From Microbacterium hominis (GTDB taxonomy: Bacteria > Actinomycetota > Actinomycetes > Actinomycetales > Microbacteriaceae): 64,000 nt of DNA. Positions 63,061 to 64,000 of this stretch are shown in pieces. Position 1 is the stretch's first letter, and the number at the start of each line of letters is the position of its first letter. A model generated the notes under the pieces. The model saw only the letters and a program-made list of their open reading frames with translations. It was not told the DNA's origin and ran no database searches. The position numbers and the translations under genes were made by a program. The stretch is from positions 3,720,001-3,784,000 of the forward strand of contig NZ_CP054038.1 of the NCBI RefSeq assembly GCF_013282805.1, given 5' to 3'.

Positions 63061-64000
63061 GCGCGTCCTCCTCGATCGCCAGCAGGTCGCCGATCCACGC
63101 GATCGCCTCGTCCATCAGCGGCAGAGGGTCGACCCCGAGGAAGACATGATCGGCACCGGGCACACGGCGGAAATCGATGGATGCCGCCACCGCGGCCATC
63201 GCGTCGACGAACACCTCGCTCTGCGCGATCGGCACGAGGCCGTCCGCCTCGCCGTGCATGACGAGGAACGGCGGGGCATCGGCGCGCACGTGCGCGACCG
63301 GTGAACAGAGTCGCAGCGCCTCGGCTCCGAGCGGTGAGCTCTCGGTGAGGGTGAGCAGCGGCTCGCGCGCGAGCGTGTCGGCGTGGCCTTCCGGCACCGT
63401 GGCGGGATCGACCGGGAGCGAGCGCAATTCGAGGCGCTCGCCGTCGTGCACGCCGTACCAGTCGACCACCGCGGTGACCTCGGTGTGCAGGCCCCGCACG
63501 CCTTCTTCCCCCTCCCACTCCGGCCGACCGCCGGTGAGGCCGACGAGTGCGGCGAGGTGTGCGCCGGCCGACTCGCCCCACACGACCAGACGCTCCGCGT
63601 CGATCCCCAGGTCGGCGCCGAACCGGCGCAGGTAGCGGATCGCGGCCTTCGCGTCGTGCAGCTGGGCGGGGAACGGCGCCTCCTTCGAGTGACGGTAGTC
63701 GATCGTCGCGACGGCGAGTCCGGCATCCACGATCCTCTGGAAGAGCGCCCCGACCGGCCACATCACCGGCGGGAGACGGCGATCGCCCATGAGCCAGGCG
63801 CCGCCGTGGATCCAGAGCACGACCGGCGGATTCTCGACGCCGTCGGGCGCGTGGAGGTCGAGCAGGAGCGGTCGGTAGCCGGGGATCGTCGAGTACGTCA
63901 GGCCCTCGAAGCTCCGGGCACCGCGCGGTCGGACCGGCCGCTCGCCTCCCACCGGCCGGATGTAGGGCGGCGGGGGCCACTCGTGGTCGGCGATCTCGGG
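63053..64000 (-). CDS. Alpha/beta-hydrolase esterase (5' end beyond window)
   Basis: At least 315 residues; the frame is open to the right edge and reads convincingly (PEIADHEWPPPPYIRPVGGE), so the start is outside and a GTG at 63952 is not the true one. WIHGGAWLMGDRR is the HGGxW oxyanion motif of hormone-sensitive-lipase-type esterases, GESAG the nucleophile elbow, and GADHVFLGVDPLPLM near the C-terminus the catalytic-His segment. It probably removes acyl groups from sugars or glycosides ahead of the GH78 and GH1 enzymes. The stop overlaps the GH78 ATG by 8 nt. Confidence 0.85.
   Translation of the reverse strand, partial: PEIADHEWPPPPYIRPVGGERPVRPRGARSFEGLTYSTIPGYRPLLLDLHAPDGVENPPVVLWIHGGAWLMGDRRLPPVMWPVGALFQRIVDAGLAVATIDYRHSKEAPFPAQLHDAKAAIRYLRRFGADLGIDAERLVVWGESAGAHLAALVGLTGGRPEWEGEEGVRGLHTEVTAVVDWYGVHDGERLELRSLPVDPATVPEGHADTLAREPLLTLTESSPLGAEALRLCSPVAHVRADAPPFLVMHGEADGLVPIAQSEVFVDAMAAVAASIDFRRVPGADHVFLGVDPLPLMDEAIAWIGDLLAIEEDAHA

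Overview
The window is high-GC DNA (around 70 %) with codon use dominated by G/C third positions, many GTG starts and short overlapping operons. The HspR/HAIR heat-shock circuit, FprA with a 7Fe-type ferredoxin, a siroheme ferredoxin-sulfite reductase of the mycobacterial NirA/SirA type, an F420-type luciferase-like enzyme, a bifunctional-type dCTP deaminase and CWB2 surface repeats all point to an actinobacterium, most likely Microbacteriaceae (Microbacterium or a close relative). No rRNA, tRNA, CRISPR array, transposase or phage gene was seen. It reads as ordinary chromosome with small accessory patches.

Layout. 0-3 kb: a divergent ArsR-type regulator/MFS exporter pair sharing one operator, then a nitroreductase. 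2.9-7.4 kb: a type III polyketide synthase, methyltransferase and FAD hydroxylase in the order of the Streptomyces srsABC phenolic-lipid operon, then a 151-bp repeat in triplicate, a 15-bp microsatellite and a convergent UbiA prenyltransferase. 7.4-12.5 kb: ClpB without its N-domain under a HAIR operator, an AbrB/PIN toxin-antitoxin pair, a lipoprotein, a GlxA-type regulator divergent from a 38-codon membrane gene, and a repeat cluster beside a broken LuxR regulator tail. 12.4-25.4 kb: two GT4 glycosyltransferases, glutamate decarboxylase with a coupled membrane protein, a luciferase-like oxidoreductase, two AI-2E-type permeases, a K+ channel, an alpha/beta hydrolase, a DUF998-like protein and a DUF2252 protein.

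25.4-29.7 kb: the dnaK-grpE-dnaJ-hspR operon with two HAIR sites. 29.7-41.3 kb: envelope and transport genes: a CWB2 surface protein, a KhtT/KhtU-type K+/H+ antiporter, a UMF1-type MFS protein, a VWA/solute-binding fusion and a BCCT betaine-type carrier. 41.2-51.4 kb: two divergent His-rich winged-helix regulators, one coupled to sirohydrochlorin chelatase, followed by a complete assimilatory sulfate-reduction operon (sulfite reductase, cysH, cysD, cysN, cobA, fprA, fdxA and a thioredoxin-reductase-like gene) joined almost throughout by start/stop overlaps. Sulfate activation, siroheme synthesis and the NADPH-to-ferredoxin-to-sulfite electron route are thus co-encoded.

51.4-57.3 kb: a polyamine-type ABC importer divergent from a GntR regulator and a stand-alone Cache sensor, with a perfect 16-bp palindrome between them. 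57.4-64 kb: a secreted M14 carboxypeptidase, dcd, and a GH1 / GH78 / esterase cluster for plant rhamnosides that runs off the right edge.

Three patterns cross gene boundaries: a strongly over-represented GGATGCC/GGCATCC heptamer that also forms the stems of several terminators; a dispersed palindrome family shared by the 6-kb repeats and the dnaJ-hspR hairpin; and at least a dozen genes whose -10-like hexamer sits 6-7 nt before the start codon, as expected for leaderless mRNAs.
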